Source: Isoptericola sp. QY 916
Lineage (GTDB): Bacteria > Actinomycetota > Actinomycetes > Actinomycetales > Cellulomonadaceae
Assembly (NCBI GenBank): GCA_026934365.1
Contig: JADHZE010000009.1
Span: forward strand, 1-41,287
DNA: 41,287 bases
Direction: 5' to 3'
The notes under the pieces are model-generated. The model saw only the letters and a program-made list of their open reading frames with translations, was not told where the DNA came from and did no database searches. The position numbers and the translations under genes were made by a program. Positions within the stretch are counted from its first letter, which is position 1. Every line of letters starts with the position of its first letter. Shown here piece after piece: positions 1 through 7,918 of the stretch.

Positions 1-399
1 GCCCGCGTGCTCGGCGCGGTGGTCGCGGGGGAGCTGGGTCCGGACGCCGGGGTCGCGGACCTCGCGGACCTGGTGGGCACCACGCCCCGCTCGCTGCAGC
101 GGCTCTTCGCCGACTGGGTCGGCGTCAGCCCCAAGTGGGTGCTGCAGCGCCACCGGGTCCACCTCGCCGCGGACCTGGTCGCCGCCGACCCCGGCCGCCC
201 TCTCGCCGAGGTCGCCGCCGCCGTCGGCTACTACGACCAGGCGCACCTGAGCGCCGACTTCGCGCGCGCCCTCGGGACGCCGCCGGCCGCCTACGCCCGC
301 CGGTGCGCCGCCTCCCGCGCAGCGCTCGCGGCGGCCCTCGGTCCCGCCGCCCGCCCGGCCCCGGGGATCTCCGACCTGGTCGCCGCCGGGCGCGCATAG
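1..399 (+). CDS. AraC-family transcriptional regulator, C-terminal part (5' end outside window)
   Basis: The reading frame is open from the window edge and ends at TAG 397-399, so the N-terminal sensing domain is missing from view. The visible ~130 residues form an AraC/XylS-type double helix-turn-helix. The first HTH includes DLADLVGTTPRSLQRLF, followed by the linker SPKWVLQRHRVHLA. The second HTH includes LAEVAAAVGYYDQAHLSADF and ends in the family-typical GTPPAAYAR. An alanine-rich tail follows. It should be a sequence-specific DNA-binding activator or repressor; its ligand cannot be inferred. dnaG starts 10 nt downstream on the same strand, and a -10-like box overlaps this gene's stop codon, so dnaG probably has its own promoter as well. 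The family call is firm and the target unknown. Confidence 0.85.
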   Translation, partial: ARVLGAVVAGELGPDAGVADLADLVGTTPRSLQRLFADWVGVSPKWVLQRHRVHLAADLVAADPGRPLAEVAAAVGYYDQAHLSADFARALGTPPAAYARRCAASRAALAAALGPAARPAPGISDLVAAGRA

Positions 400-402
400 A
401 CT
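397..402 (+). promoter_or_regulatory. -10 box (TAGACT) for leaderless dnaG
   Basis: TAGACT lies 7 nt before the GTG of dnaG and includes the stop codon of the upstream regulator gene. There is no clear Shine-Dalgarno sequence between them. That spacing places the transcription start at or next to the GTG, as in leaderless actinobacterial mRNAs. No convincing -35 is visible. Confidence 0.45.
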
Positions 403-409
403 CGGGGCC

Positions 410-2365
410 GTGGCGGGACTGATCAAGCGCGAGGACGTGGAGGCTGTACGCGAACGCGCACGGATCGAGGAGATCGTCTCCGCCCACGTCACCCTCAAGC
501 CCGCCGGCGTCGGCTCCCTCAAGGGTCTGTGCCCCTTCCACGACGAGCGCACGCCGTCGTTCCACGTCCGGCCGGGCGTCGGGCGCTGGCACTGCTTCGG
601 CTGCGGCGAGGGCGGCGACGTCATCTCGTTCGTCCAGAAGATCGACGGGATGGGGTTCACCGACGCCGTCGAGTTCCTCGCCGACCGCGCGGGCGTGCAG
701 CTGCGCTACGAGGACTCCCGCACCGGCGCCGCCGCCGACCGCGGCCCGCGCGAGGAGCCGGGCAGGCGGCAGCGCCTGATCGAGGCGCACAAGGTGGCCG
801 CAGAGTTCTACTCCGAGCAGCTCTTCGGCCCGGGGGCGCAGGCCGGGCGGGCGTTCCTCGCCGAGCGCAGCTTCGACCGCGCCGACGCCGAGCACTTCGG
901 CGTGGGCTACGCCCCGACCGGCTGGGACGCGCTGCTGCGCCACCTGCAGGGGCGGGGCTTCACGCAGGCGGAGCTCGTCGCGTCCGGGCTGGTCAGCCAG
1001 GGCCAGCGCGGCATCTACGACCGGTTCCGCGGCCGCCTCGTGTGGCCCATCCGCGACGTCACGGGAGCGGTGATCGGCTTCGGCGCGCGCCGCCTGTACG
1101 ACGACGACCAGGGGCCGAAGTACCTCAACACCCCCGAGACGTCGCTCTACAAGAAGTCCCAGGTCCTGTACGGGATCGACCTGGCCAAGAAGTCGATCGC
1201 GCAGGGCAAGCGCGTCGTGATCGTCGAGGGCTACACGGACGTCATGGCCGCCCACCTGTCCGGGGTGGACTCGGCGGTGGCGACCTGCGGCACCGCGTTC
1301 GGCGGCGACCACGCCAAGGTGGTGCGCCGGCTGCTCGGTGACACCACGGCCGGCGGCGGCCTGCAGCTCGCGTCGGGGGCCTCGCTGGGCGGCGAGGTGA
1401 TCTTCACGTTCGACGGCGACGCCGCCGGGCAGAAGGCCGCCGTGCGCGCGTTCGGCGAGGACCAGCGGTTCCACGCCCAGACCTTCGTCGCCGTCGAGCC
1501 CGGCGGCATGGACCCGTGCGAGCTGCGCATGGCCCGCGGCCCCGAGGCCGTGCGGGCGCTGGTCGACGGGCGCCAGCCGCTCTTCGAGTTCGTCATCCGC
1601 ACCACGCTCGACACGTTCGACCTCGACACGGTCGAGGGGCGCGTGGGGGCGCTGCGCGCGGCCGCGCCGCTGGTCGCCGGGATCCGCGACCGGTCGATGC
1701 AGCTCGGGTACTCACGCTCCCTCGCGCGCTGGATCGGCATCGACACGGAGGACGTCCGCCGGGAGGTCGCCCGGGCCGCCACCGCGCCGTCGCGCGGCTC
1801 GCGCCAGGACCAGCGCCAGGACCAGCGCCGGGACGCGCGCCCCGAGCCCGAGGCGGTCCCAGCGACGCCCGTCCTCGCCGCGCCCGACCCGCGCGACCCG
1901 GTGGCCAGGCTGGAGCGACAGGCGCTGATCGTCGTCCTGCAGTACCCGCAGCACGTGCCGGCGTCGTTCGACGAGCTCGGTGAGGACGCGTTCGGCGTCC
2001 CCGCCTGGCGCGCGGTGCACGACGCCGTGCGCGCCGCGGGCGGAGTCGCGGCCGGCCGTGAGGTGGGCGGTGGCCGGTGGGTGGAGACCGTGACCGAGCA
2101 GGCGCCCGAGACGGTCGTGCCGCTGGTCACGGAGCTCGCGGTCGCGCCCGTGCCCGAGGACCGCGAGGCGGTCATCGGGGCGTACGTGGCCGACGTCGTG
2201 CGCGCCCTCGTGGACCTCGGCCTCACGCGCCGGATCGCGGACGCGAAGAGCCGCCTGCAGCGGCTCGACCAGGAGAAGGACCCGGCGGCCTACCAGCAGG
2301 CGTTCACCGACCTGCTCGCCATCGAGCAGCAGCGACGCACGCTGCGGGAGCGCAGCGAGTCCTGA
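410..2365 (+). CDS. dnaG: DNA primase DnaG
   Basis: Makes the RNA primers for leading- and lagging-strand replication and works with the replicative helicase DnaB. The 651-residue length is normal. The N-terminal zinc-binding domain has C41, H44, C62 and C65 (CPFH...CFGC). The catalytic core follows, including RGRLVWPIRD at ~208 and the DQGPKYLNTPET segment at ~233. The TOPRIM domain has IVEGYTDVMA (E273) and FTFDGDAAGQ (D335, D337), which bind the catalytic metals. A 20-residue Gly-rich insert (about 310-328) sits before the DGD motif. After ~460 there is an RQDQRQDQRRD linker and then the helical C-terminal helicase-binding region. Start GTG 410 is chosen because residue 2 onward matches family N-termini and a -10 box sits 7 nt upstream. 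Confidence 0.97.
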   Translation: MAGLIKREDVEAVRERARIEEIVSAHVTLKPAGVGSLKGLCPFHDERTPSFHVRPGVGRWHCFGCGEGGDVISFVQKIDGMGFTDAVEFLADRAGVQLRYEDSRTGAAADRGPREEPGRRQRLIEAHKVAAEFYSEQLFGPGAQAGRAFLAERSFDRADAEHFGVGYAPTGWDALLRHLQGRGFTQAELVASGLVSQGQRGIYDRFRGRLVWPIRDVTGAVIGFGARRLYDDDQGPKYLNTPETSLYKKSQVLYGIDLAKKSIAQGKRVVIVEGYTDVMAAHLSGVDSAVATCGTAFGGDHAKVVRRLLGDTTAGGGLQLASGASLGGEVIFTFDGDAAGQKAAVRAFGEDQRFHAQTFVAVEPGGMDPCELRMARGPEAVRALVDGRQPLFEFVIRTTLDTFDLDTVEGRVGALRAAAPLVAGIRDRSMQLGYSRSLARWIGIDTEDVRREVARAATAPSRGSRQDQRQDQRRDARPEPEAVPATPVLAAPDPRDPVARLERQALIVVLQYPQHVPASFDELGEDAFGVPAWRAVHDAVRAAGGVAAGREVGGGRWVETVTEQAPETVVPLVTELAVAPVPEDREAVIGAYVADVVRALVDLGLTRRIADAKSRLQRLDQEKDPAAYQQAFTDLLAIEQQRRTLRERSES

Positions 2366-2381
2366 CGTCCTCCCTGGACGG

Positions 2382-2630
2382 TCACAGGCTCCTCGTCAGG
2401 AACAGCGAGTCGCCGTGGACGGCGTCCGGCTCCACGCGGCCGGACGCCACGAAGCCCACCTCGGCCAGCACCCGCGGCCTCCGTCGCGACGCCGTCATCT
2501 GGTCGAGCGTGGGCCGGCCCGCCTCGTCGAGGCGTCGGTGCGGCGGGACGCGCTCTTCCCACAGCTGGCGCTGGACGATCGCCTCCTCGACGCGCCACGG
2601 GCGAAGGAGCAGCCGGTCGGTCTCGAGCAC
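2382..2630 (-). pseudogene. GNAT N-acetyltransferase remnant with internal deletion
   Basis: The 82-codon frame joins the two ends of a GNAT acetyltransferase. The first ~45 residues (TDRLLLRPWRVEEA, then RVPPHRRLDEAGRPTLDQM) match the usual N-terminus of this family. The last ~30 (RVLAEVGFVASGRVEPDAVHG, then DSLFLTRSL) match its C-terminus. The central acetyl-CoA-binding motif A (R/Q-x-x-G-x-G/A) and about 90-100 residues expected between them are absent, with the junction near SRRRP. The frame is still open from GTG 2630 to its stop, so the loss was in frame or the gene is very recent debris. It cannot bind acetyl-CoA as the family does. It converges on dnaG with 16 nt between stops. A small functional protein is possible but less likely. 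Confidence 0.7.
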
Positions 2631-2656
2631 GGTCTCCGGCCTCCGCGCCGACAGGA

Positions 2657-2692
2657 CTCCCGTCCGCCGACCGTAGCGGCGGCGGACGGGAG
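2657..2692 (-). terminator. Stem-loop terminator after alpha/beta hydrolase gene
   Basis: A 13-bp perfect stem (CTCCCGTCCGCCG at 2657-2669, complement at 2680-2692) with a 10-nt loop lies just beyond the stop of the hydrolase gene at 2701. No strong T run follows, as is common in actinobacteria. Confidence 0.65.
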
Positions 2693-2700
2693 CCCGGACG

Positions 2701-3492
2701 TCACCTCAGGTGCCGCGCGAAGAACCGCCCCGCGTCCTCGCCGGCGTACGCCGGGACGCCGGTGTGGCCGCCCAGGTTGGCCTGCAGCGTCTTCTCCGTC
2801 GAGCCGAAGGCGTCGAACAGGTCCAGGGCCGCCTGGCGGTCGTTGCCCTCGTCGTCCCACTGCAGCAGCACGTGCACGGGGATCGTGACGCGTCGCGCCT
2901 CCTCGAACGTGGCCCGGGGCACGTAGCTCCCGGCGAAGAGCCCGGCCGCGACGACGCGGGGCTCGACCACCGCCAGCCGGACGCCGACGGCGATCACGCC
3001 GCCCGAGTACCCGACGGGCCCGCCGAGCTCGGGCAGGGCGAGGAGCGCGTCGAGAGCGCGCCGCCATTCCGGGACCGCCTGGTCGACCAGCGGGAGGACG
3101 AGCCGGTCGACGACGTCGTCGGAGACCGGCTCGCCGGCGGTGAGGGCCGTCCGCAGGTGCGCGCGCGCCTGGTCGGCGCCGGGGAGCGGCGGCCGGCCGC
3201 CGCTGCCGGGTCCCTCCAGGGCGACCGTCGCGATGCCGTCGGACGCGGCGTGCCGGGCGCGACCCACCAGCCGGGGGTACATCCGGTCCGTGCCGAGTCC
3301 GCCGGGCTGGCCGAGCAGGATCAGGGGAGCGGGGTCCGACGACGTGGCGGACGGCGGCGTCCAGAGGATGCCGGGGATGCCGTCGAGGGTGAAGCGGCGC
3401 TCGAGGACGCCGTCGTCGAGCTGCTGCTCGGCGGTGAAGGCCAGGGCGGCGCCCGGTGTCGAGCCCGGTGTCGAGCTGGGTGTGACGTTCAT
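2701..3492 (-). CDS. Alpha/beta hydrolase family protein
   Basis: A 263-residue serine hydrolase of the alpha/beta fold. The nucleophile elbow is GYSGG (G-x-S-x-G) in the middle of the chain. The likely acid is in the strand ending LLQWDDEG, and the C-terminal GGHTGVP supplies the catalytic His. An oxyanion-region motif is seen in LILLGQPGG near residue 65. There is no signal peptide, so it should be cytoplasmic. The substrate (an ester, lactone or amide) is not recognisable. ATG 3492 has a GAGAGG ribosome site at suitable spacing. A 16-codon ORF with an ideal Shine-Dalgarno sequence lies upstream (3539-3589) and may lead the same mRNA. A stem-loop follows the stop. Confidence 0.85.
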   Translation of the reverse strand: MNVTPSSTPGSTPGAALAFTAEQQLDDGVLERRFTLDGIPGILWTPPSATSSDPAPLILLGQPGGLGTDRMYPRLVGRARHAASDGIATVALEGPGSGGRPPLPGADQARAHLRTALTAGEPVSDDVVDRLVLPLVDQAVPEWRRALDALLALPELGGPVGYSGGVIAVGVRLAVVEPRVVAAGLFAGSYVPRATFEEARRVTIPVHVLLQWDDEGNDRQAALDLFDAFGSTEKTLQANLGGHTGVPAYAGEDAGRFFARHLR

Positions 3493-3538
3493 GGTCGTGC
3501 CTCTCGGGAGTGCTGAGCGAACGGCGCTCCCGGACGAC

Positions 3539-3589
3539 CTATCGCCCGACCATGACTCCGCGGAGGAGCACCTGTGTCGATACGTTCAC
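3539..3589 (-). CDS. Putative 16-aa leader ORF upstream of alpha/beta hydrolase
   Basis: GTG 3587-3589 opens a 16-codon frame (reads MNVSTQVLLRGVMVGR) ending at TAG 3539-3541. It is preceded by AAGGAGGT at 3597-3604 with 7-nt spacing, the best Shine-Dalgarno sequence in this part of the window. The stop is 46 nt before the ATG of the hydrolase gene. It has no Cys run or other run of one amino acid, so attenuation by a specific tRNA is not evident. It could be a regulatory leader or the relic of an earlier start. This is my inference; only the SD and frame are seen. Confidence 0.35.
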   Translation of the reverse strand: MNVSTQVLLRGVMVGR

Positions 3590-3731
3590 CGGTACCACCT
3601 CCTTGCTCCGACTCGCACGGCCTCCGGCAGGCTAGCAGCGCCCGCCGCGTCCCCTCCAGGCGTTTTCGGTGCCGTTCCGGCCGCGGCGTCCGCGGCACGG
3701 GGCTGGACTCCTCCCGCCCTGCCGCGAGGGG

Positions 3732-5180
3732 TCAGGCGGCGGCCTCGGCGCGGGCGCGGCGCTCGCGGGCCGACTGCAGGTCGGCGGGCATGAGCGCGGC
3801 GAGCACCACCAGCACCACGGCCACGGCCACCAGGAGCACGAAGACGAGGTGGATCGCGGACATCAGGCCCGGGCCCACCGGCGTGCCGTCCGGGCCGAGG
3901 GTCGTGCGCGCGTTGACGATCGCGCCGCAGACGGCGACGCCCACGGCGGAGCCGAGGGAGCGCGCGAACATGTTGGTGCCCGTCACCGCGCCGCGCTCGG
4001 TGAACGACGCCTGCGACTGCGCGGCGATGAGCGTGGGTACGGCGGTCAGGCCCATGCCCGCGCCGATGACGAAGCACGCGCCCGCGACGGCGACCACCGA
4101 CGAGCCGGACGCGAGCAGCAGCGTGAGCGCCGTGCCCACCACGACGAGCGACGTACCGATCATCGCCGTGTACCGGAAGCCGATGCGCAGGTAGAGGCGG
4201 CCCGCGTTGGACGCGGAGAGCGGCCAGCCCACGGTCATCGCGGCGAGCGCGAAGCCCGCGACGAGCGGTCCGGTGCCCAGCACGCCCTGGGCGTAGATCG
4301 GCACGTACGTCGACAGGCCGAGCACGACGACGCCCACGAGCAGCGAGACCGCGGTCGACACACCCACCACCCGGCGGCGCAGGATGGCGAGGTCCACGAT
4401 CGGGTGCCTCGTGCGGCGCGCCTGCACGCCGAACGCGGCGAGCAGCAGCACCGCGACGGAGAAGACCACGACCGACGGCAGCGAGCCCCAGCCCCACCGC
4501 GTGCCGCCCTCGAGGAGGCCGAGCAGCAGCATCGTGCTGCCGCCCGCGAGGAGCGCGGCGCCGAGGTAGTCGATCGGCTCGCGCTCGCCGGTGCGCGGGG
4601 CCTCGTGGTACCGGCGGGCCAGCATCCAGGCGGCGAGGGCGCACAGCGGGATGTTCACCCAGAAGATCCAGCGCCAGCTCGTGAACTGGGAGAACACGCC
4701 GCCGAGCGTGGGCCCGACGACGGCGGAGATCGCCCACACGGACGCGAGGTAGCCCTGGGTCTTCGCCCGCTCCTCCAGCGTGTAGATGTCCGCGGCGATC
4801 GTCATCGACACCGGCATGACGGCCCCCGCGCCGAGCCCCTGCACCACACGCCCGGCGATCAGCACGCCCATCGTCGGGGCCGCGCCGGCGAGCACCGACC
4901 CCGCGAAGAACAGCGCGACACCGACGAGCATCAGCCGCTTGCGGCCGAGCACGTCGGCCAGCCGCCCGAACACCGGGGTGCTCACGGCCTGCGCGAGGAG
5001 GTACGTGGAGAACAGCCAGGGCAGCTGGTCGAACCCGCCCAGCTCTCGCGCGATGGTCGCCGACGCCGTGGCGATGATCGTGGCGTCGAGCGCGACGAGC
5101 GCCGTCGAGAGCATCAGGGACAGCAGGATGGGGCCGCGCTCGGAGCGCAGGCCGACAGAGACATGACCGGTCGTGGGCAC
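3732..5180 (-). CDS. MFS drug-efflux transporter, DHA2 (EmrB/QacA-like) family
   Basis: About 482 residues with many hydrophobic segments, consistent with the 14-helix DHA2 group of proton-driven multidrug exporters in the cytoplasmic membrane. The diagnostic motifs are LDATI in helix 1 (motif D1), GRLADVLGRKR after helix 2 (motif A) and GPTLGGVFSQ in helix 5 (motif C, antiporter signature). The C-terminus is short and charged. The frame stays open far upstream, but homology begins near VGLRSERGP, so I place the start at GTG 5178-5180; GTG five codons farther upstream is equally possible, and neither has a strong ribosome site. It diverges from the nucleoside hydrolase gene by ~100 nt. No regulator gene sits beside it, and the substrate is unknown. 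Confidence 0.9.
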   Translation of the reverse strand: MPTTGHVSVGLRSERGPILLSLMLSTALVALDATIIATASATIARELGGFDQLPWLFSTYLLAQAVSTPVFGRLADVLGRKRLMLVGVALFFAGSVLAGAAPTMGVLIAGRVVQGLGAGAVMPVSMTIAADIYTLEERAKTQGYLASVWAISAVVGPTLGGVFSQFTSWRWIFWVNIPLCALAAWMLARRYHEAPRTGEREPIDYLGAALLAGGSTMLLLGLLEGGTRWGWGSLPSVVVFSVAVLLLAAFGVQARRTRHPIVDLAILRRRVVGVSTAVSLLVGVVVLGLSTYVPIYAQGVLGTGPLVAGFALAAMTVGWPLSASNAGRLYLRIGFRYTAMIGTSLVVVGTALTLLLASGSSVVAVAGACFVIGAGMGLTAVPTLIAAQSQASFTERGAVTGTNMFARSLGSAVGVAVCGAIVNARTTLGPDGTPVGPGLMSAIHLVFVLLVAVAVVLVVLAALMPADLQSARERRARAEAAA

Positions 5181-5279
5181 GTGAGGCACAAGCCCGCAGG
5201 CCGTGGCGGATATTCCCGGTGCCCGCCGGTCGACTGCGAGAGACTGGGGGCGTATCCCCACGATCTCGAAGGACGCCCC

Positions 5280-6248
5280 GTGACCCTGCCCGGCCTCTCC
5301 GCCACCCCGCTGTACCTCGACTGCGACACCGGTGTCGACGACTCGCTCGCGCTCGCCTACCTGCTCGCCTCGCCCGAGGCCGACCTGGTCGGTGTCGGGA
5401 GCGTCAGCGGCAACATCGACGCCCGGCAGGGCGCCGTCAACACGCTCGACCTGCTGGCGCTCGCGGGCCGGCCCGACGTCCCTGTCGCCGTGGGGGCCCA
5501 TGACCCGCTGGCGGGCAGCTACGACGGCGGCGCGCCGTCGGTGCACGGCCGCAACGGCGTGGGTGACGTCGCGCTGCCGCCGTCCGGGCGGGAGGTCGCG
5601 GCGGAGTCGGCCGTCGAGCTGCTGCTCCGCCTGTCGCACGAGCACGCCGGCGCCCTGCGCGTCGTCGCCGTCGGTCCGCTCACCAACCTCGCCCTCGCGC
5701 TCCGCGCCGACCCGACGCTCCCGGCGCGTGTCCGGGACCTGACGATCATGGGCGGGGCGGCCCTGCACCCGGGGAACGTGACGCCGGTCGCCGAGGCGAA
5801 CATCGCGAAGGACCCGGAGGCGGCCGCCGAGGTGCTCGCGGCCGACTGGGACGTCACCCTCGTGCCGCTCGACGTCACGATGGCCGACGTGCTCGAGGAG
5901 TCCGACCGCAAGGCGCTGCTCGAGGCGGGCACGGCGCTGGCCCCGTGGCTGGGGGAGGTGCTCGACCTGTACTTCGGGTTCCACGTGGACACGTTCGGCC
6001 GCCGCTGCTCGGCCCTGCACGACCCGCTGGCCGCCGCGATCGCGACCGGCGGCGTGACGCCGACGCTCGCGCCGCGCGTCCCGGTCGTCGTCGACGCCAC
6101 CGCCGGCCCCGGCCGCGGCCAGACGGTGTGCGACCTGCGCGGCCGGTACGCCGGATACCCCGACGTGCCCGGAGCGCGCACCCGCGTGGTCCTCGCCACC
6201 GACGCGCCGCTCACCCCGCACCTGATGGAGCGCCTGCTGACCCTCTGA
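5280..6248 (+). CDS. Nucleoside hydrolase (inosine/uridine-preferring type)
   Basis: Cleaves the N-glycosidic bond of ribonucleosides to give free base and ribose for salvage. The 322-residue chain has the family Asp cluster DCDTGVDD at residues 14-21, which binds Ca2+ and the ribose. It also has VAVGPLTNLALAL, IMGGAALHPGNVTPVAEANIAKDPEAA and, near the end, SALHDPLAAA, all hallmark segments. The start is GTG 5280 with GAAGGA about 8 nt upstream; the longer frame upstream is antisense to the transporter gene and not coding. Base specificity (purine, pyrimidine or broad) cannot be read from the sequence. A strong stem-loop follows the stop. It diverges from an exporter gene, but a functional link is not evident. 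Confidence 0.93.
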   Translation: MTLPGLSATPLYLDCDTGVDDSLALAYLLASPEADLVGVGSVSGNIDARQGAVNTLDLLALAGRPDVPVAVGAHDPLAGSYDGGAPSVHGRNGVGDVALPPSGREVAAESAVELLLRLSHEHAGALRVVAVGPLTNLALALRADPTLPARVRDLTIMGGAALHPGNVTPVAEANIAKDPEAAAEVLAADWDVTLVPLDVTMADVLEESDRKALLEAGTALAPWLGEVLDLYFGFHVDTFGRRCSALHDPLAAAIATGGVTPTLAPRVPVVVDATAGPGRGQTVCDLRGRYAGYPDVPGARTRVVLATDAPLTPHLMERLLTL

Positions 6249-6260
6249 CCGGGCACGACG

Positions 6261-6297
6261 AAGGCCCCTGTCCTGCACTGCAGGTCAGGGGCCTTTC
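6261..6297. terminator. Bidirectional terminator between nucleoside hydrolase and tRNA-Asn
   Basis: AAGGCCCCTG (6261-6270) pairs with CAGGGGCCTT (6286-6295), with an inner CCTGCA/TGCAGG pairing and T residues at the 3' side. It sits directly after the nucleoside hydrolase stop and directly past the 3' end of the minus-strand tRNA gene, so it can serve both. Confidence 0.85.
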
Positions 6298-6303
6298 TCG
6301 ATG

Positions 6304-6376
<73 letters not shown>

Positions 6377-6428
6377 TCGCGTGGTCGTCCGGCCGGTGGC
6401 CTTCGAACCGGGAAGAACACTACCAGGC

Positions 6429-6941
6429 TCACACGGGTAGTCCGGACGCTCCCCGGACCCTGGACTCCGTGGCGTCCACCACTCGGGCGACCCGCGGGTC
6501 GTCGAGATCGACGCCCTGCCCGGCGATCGCCTGCGAGAAGAGCTCGCCGTGCGCCGTCCGCCGGACGGCGACCTTCACGTCGCCGCCGGGCACCGCCACC
6601 GTCTCGGCCAGCACGACCGACCACTGGACGCGCTCCCGCAGGGCCTGGGGGAACGACGTGCGCTCCGCGTCCACGAGCCGCAGCACGGTGTCCGGGGCGG
6701 CGTCCACCCACTCGATCGCCAGCTCGGACCGCTCGGGGTCGAACACGCCGCGGTCGACGTCGCACCACGGGCGCCGCGTCACGACCTCGCCGACGCCCGG
6801 TCCGACGACGACGAGGTCCGCCGTCGTCGCCACGGCCCACCGGTCGTCGGGGAGCTGCGCGGACGCGAGGACGCGCTCCCCCCGGGCCAGAGGGAGCGTG
6901 CGACGGACGTCGTCGGGCAGAGGGGAGCGGCGGAACCACAT
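6429..6941 (-). CDS. Conserved actinobacterial protein of unknown function
   Basis: A 170-residue soluble protein with no signal peptide or membrane segment. It opens with MWFRRSPLPDDVRRTLPLARGERVLASAQL and then alternates short beta-like stretches (WAVATTADLVVVG, LAIEWVD, VLRLVD, WSVVLAE, VKVAVRR), suggesting a small beta-rich fold such as a bacterial PH-like domain. That is inference from pattern only. The C-terminal part (DDPRVARVVDATESRVR) is helical. The frame runs on upstream, but ATG 6941 is chosen because TACGGT sits exactly 6 nt before it, the leaderless arrangement seen elsewhere in this window. It diverges from a membrane-protein gene at 7041 and lies just downstream of nothing but the tRNA. 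I do not recognise a function. Confidence 0.7.
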   Translation of the reverse strand: MWFRRSPLPDDVRRTLPLARGERVLASAQLPDDRWAVATTADLVVVGPGVGEVVTRRPWCDVDRGVFDPERSELAIEWVDAAPDTVLRLVDAERTSFPQALRERVQWSVVLAETVAVPGGDVKVAVRRTAHGELFSQAIAGQGVDLDDPRVARVVDATESRVRGASGLPV

Positions 6942-6947
6942 GGCGCC

Positions 6948-6953
6948 ACCGTA
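6948..6953 (-). promoter_or_regulatory. -10 box (TACGGT) 6 nt before ATG 6941
   Basis: Placed so that transcription would begin at or near the ATG. It decides the start among several in-frame options. No -35 is clear. Confidence 0.4.
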
Positions 6954-7040
6954 TCGATCCGGCCGCCGTCCGCGGGTCGTCGGCGACCCACGACGGCCGA
7001 ACCGTTGGTCGCGGTGGCGGCAGCCCGGCAGGATGTGCGC

Positions 7041-7889
7041 ATGACGCCGACGCGGCCGCAGACAGGGACAGGGAGCACGGTGGCGACCCCGTCGCCCCCG
7101 GCGCCGGCGACACGCCTGCTGGTCGTCGTGGCGACGACCGCCCTGTCGCTCCCGTTCGTGTACTACGTCTTCGTGGTGGCGGCGCTGAGCACCGGCGTCG
7201 GGGGAGCGGGCCTCCTGCTGCTGGCGGTGCCGGTCGGCCTGGCCTCCTGGGTCTGCCGGGCCGTGATGCGGTCGGCGAGCCCGAGCGCCGGGGGAGTGGG
7301 CGGACTCGCGCCGGTCGTCGCGACCGTGGCGTGGGCCGTGCACTCGCTCGCTCCGTCGCTGTTCGCTCCGGCGCCGCCCGTCCTCGTGGGCGCGGTGGCC
7401 GCCCTGCTCGCCGGCGCGGTGGCCGCACTGGCGCTGCCACGGGCCTGGAGGCTCGCGGGCGTGCTCGTCCTCGTCGTGCTCGGTGTCGCCGGGTGGCTCT
7501 CGCACCGCGCGGCCGAGCAGGCGTCGTGGCAGGAGGCGCAGGCTGCGCTGACCCGTCCGTACGTGCTCGACGTCCCGGACCTCGAGCCGTACGACGTCGT
7601 CGTCGGGGAGGAGAACTCGTCGGCGGCCTACTCGGCGCCCGGGATCTCCGTCACCGTGCTCACCTACCCGCCCGGGTCGATCACGCTCCCTCCGGAGGTG
7701 TCGCCGTGCGATGTCCACTCGACCGCGCCGGAGGTGCCCGGTGTGGATGTGCGGTGCGCGGTCCCTGGTGTCCCCGAGGGGTGGCTGGTGGTCGTCGAGT
7801 CGCGGCCGGCGCCCGAGGCGGACGTGGCGGCCCTGGCGGCGACGGCCGTGCCGATGCCCGACGACGCCTTCCAGCGCTGGGCGGGCTGA
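7041..7889 (+). CDS. Hypothetical multi-pass membrane protein
   Basis: 282 residues. After a Pro/Thr-rich N-terminus (to ~22) come about five hydrophobic segments: LLVVVATTALSLPFVYYVFVV; LLLLAVPVGLASWVC; VVATVAWAVHSLAPSLF; VLVGAVAALLAGAVAALAL; and LAGVLVLVVLGVAGWL. From ~165 a soluble domain follows, containing two Cys (SPCDVHS and DVRCAVPG) that could form a disulfide if it lies outside the cell. The start is ATG 7041. The longer frame upstream runs antisense to the neighbouring gene and is rejected. It is divergent from the unknown gene at 6941. I do not recognise the family. A membrane-anchored extracytoplasmic domain is the only supported reading. Confidence 0.7.
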   Translation: MTPTRPQTGTGSTVATPSPPAPATRLLVVVATTALSLPFVYYVFVVAALSTGVGGAGLLLLAVPVGLASWVCRAVMRSASPSAGGVGGLAPVVATVAWAVHSLAPSLFAPAPPVLVGAVAALLAGAVAALALPRAWRLAGVLVLVVLGVAGWLSHRAAEQASWQEAQAALTRPYVLDVPDLEPYDVVVGEENSSAAYSAPGISVTVLTYPPGSITLPPEVSPCDVHSTAPEVPGVDVRCAVPGVPEGWLVVVESRPAPEADVAALAATAVPMPDDAFQRWAG

Positions 7890-7918
7890 GCGAGGGGGGC
7901 GTCCCGCTCCCGGTGTGA

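Noticed and set aside
1231-2226. Minus-strand frames within dnaG
   Set aside because: High-GC third-position shadows; dnaG on the plus strand is full length with all motifs.
3669-5279. Long plus-strand frame running into the nucleoside hydrolase
   Set aside because: Antisense to the MFS gene, rich in His/Arg with no domain. The hydrolase homology starts at GTG 5280.
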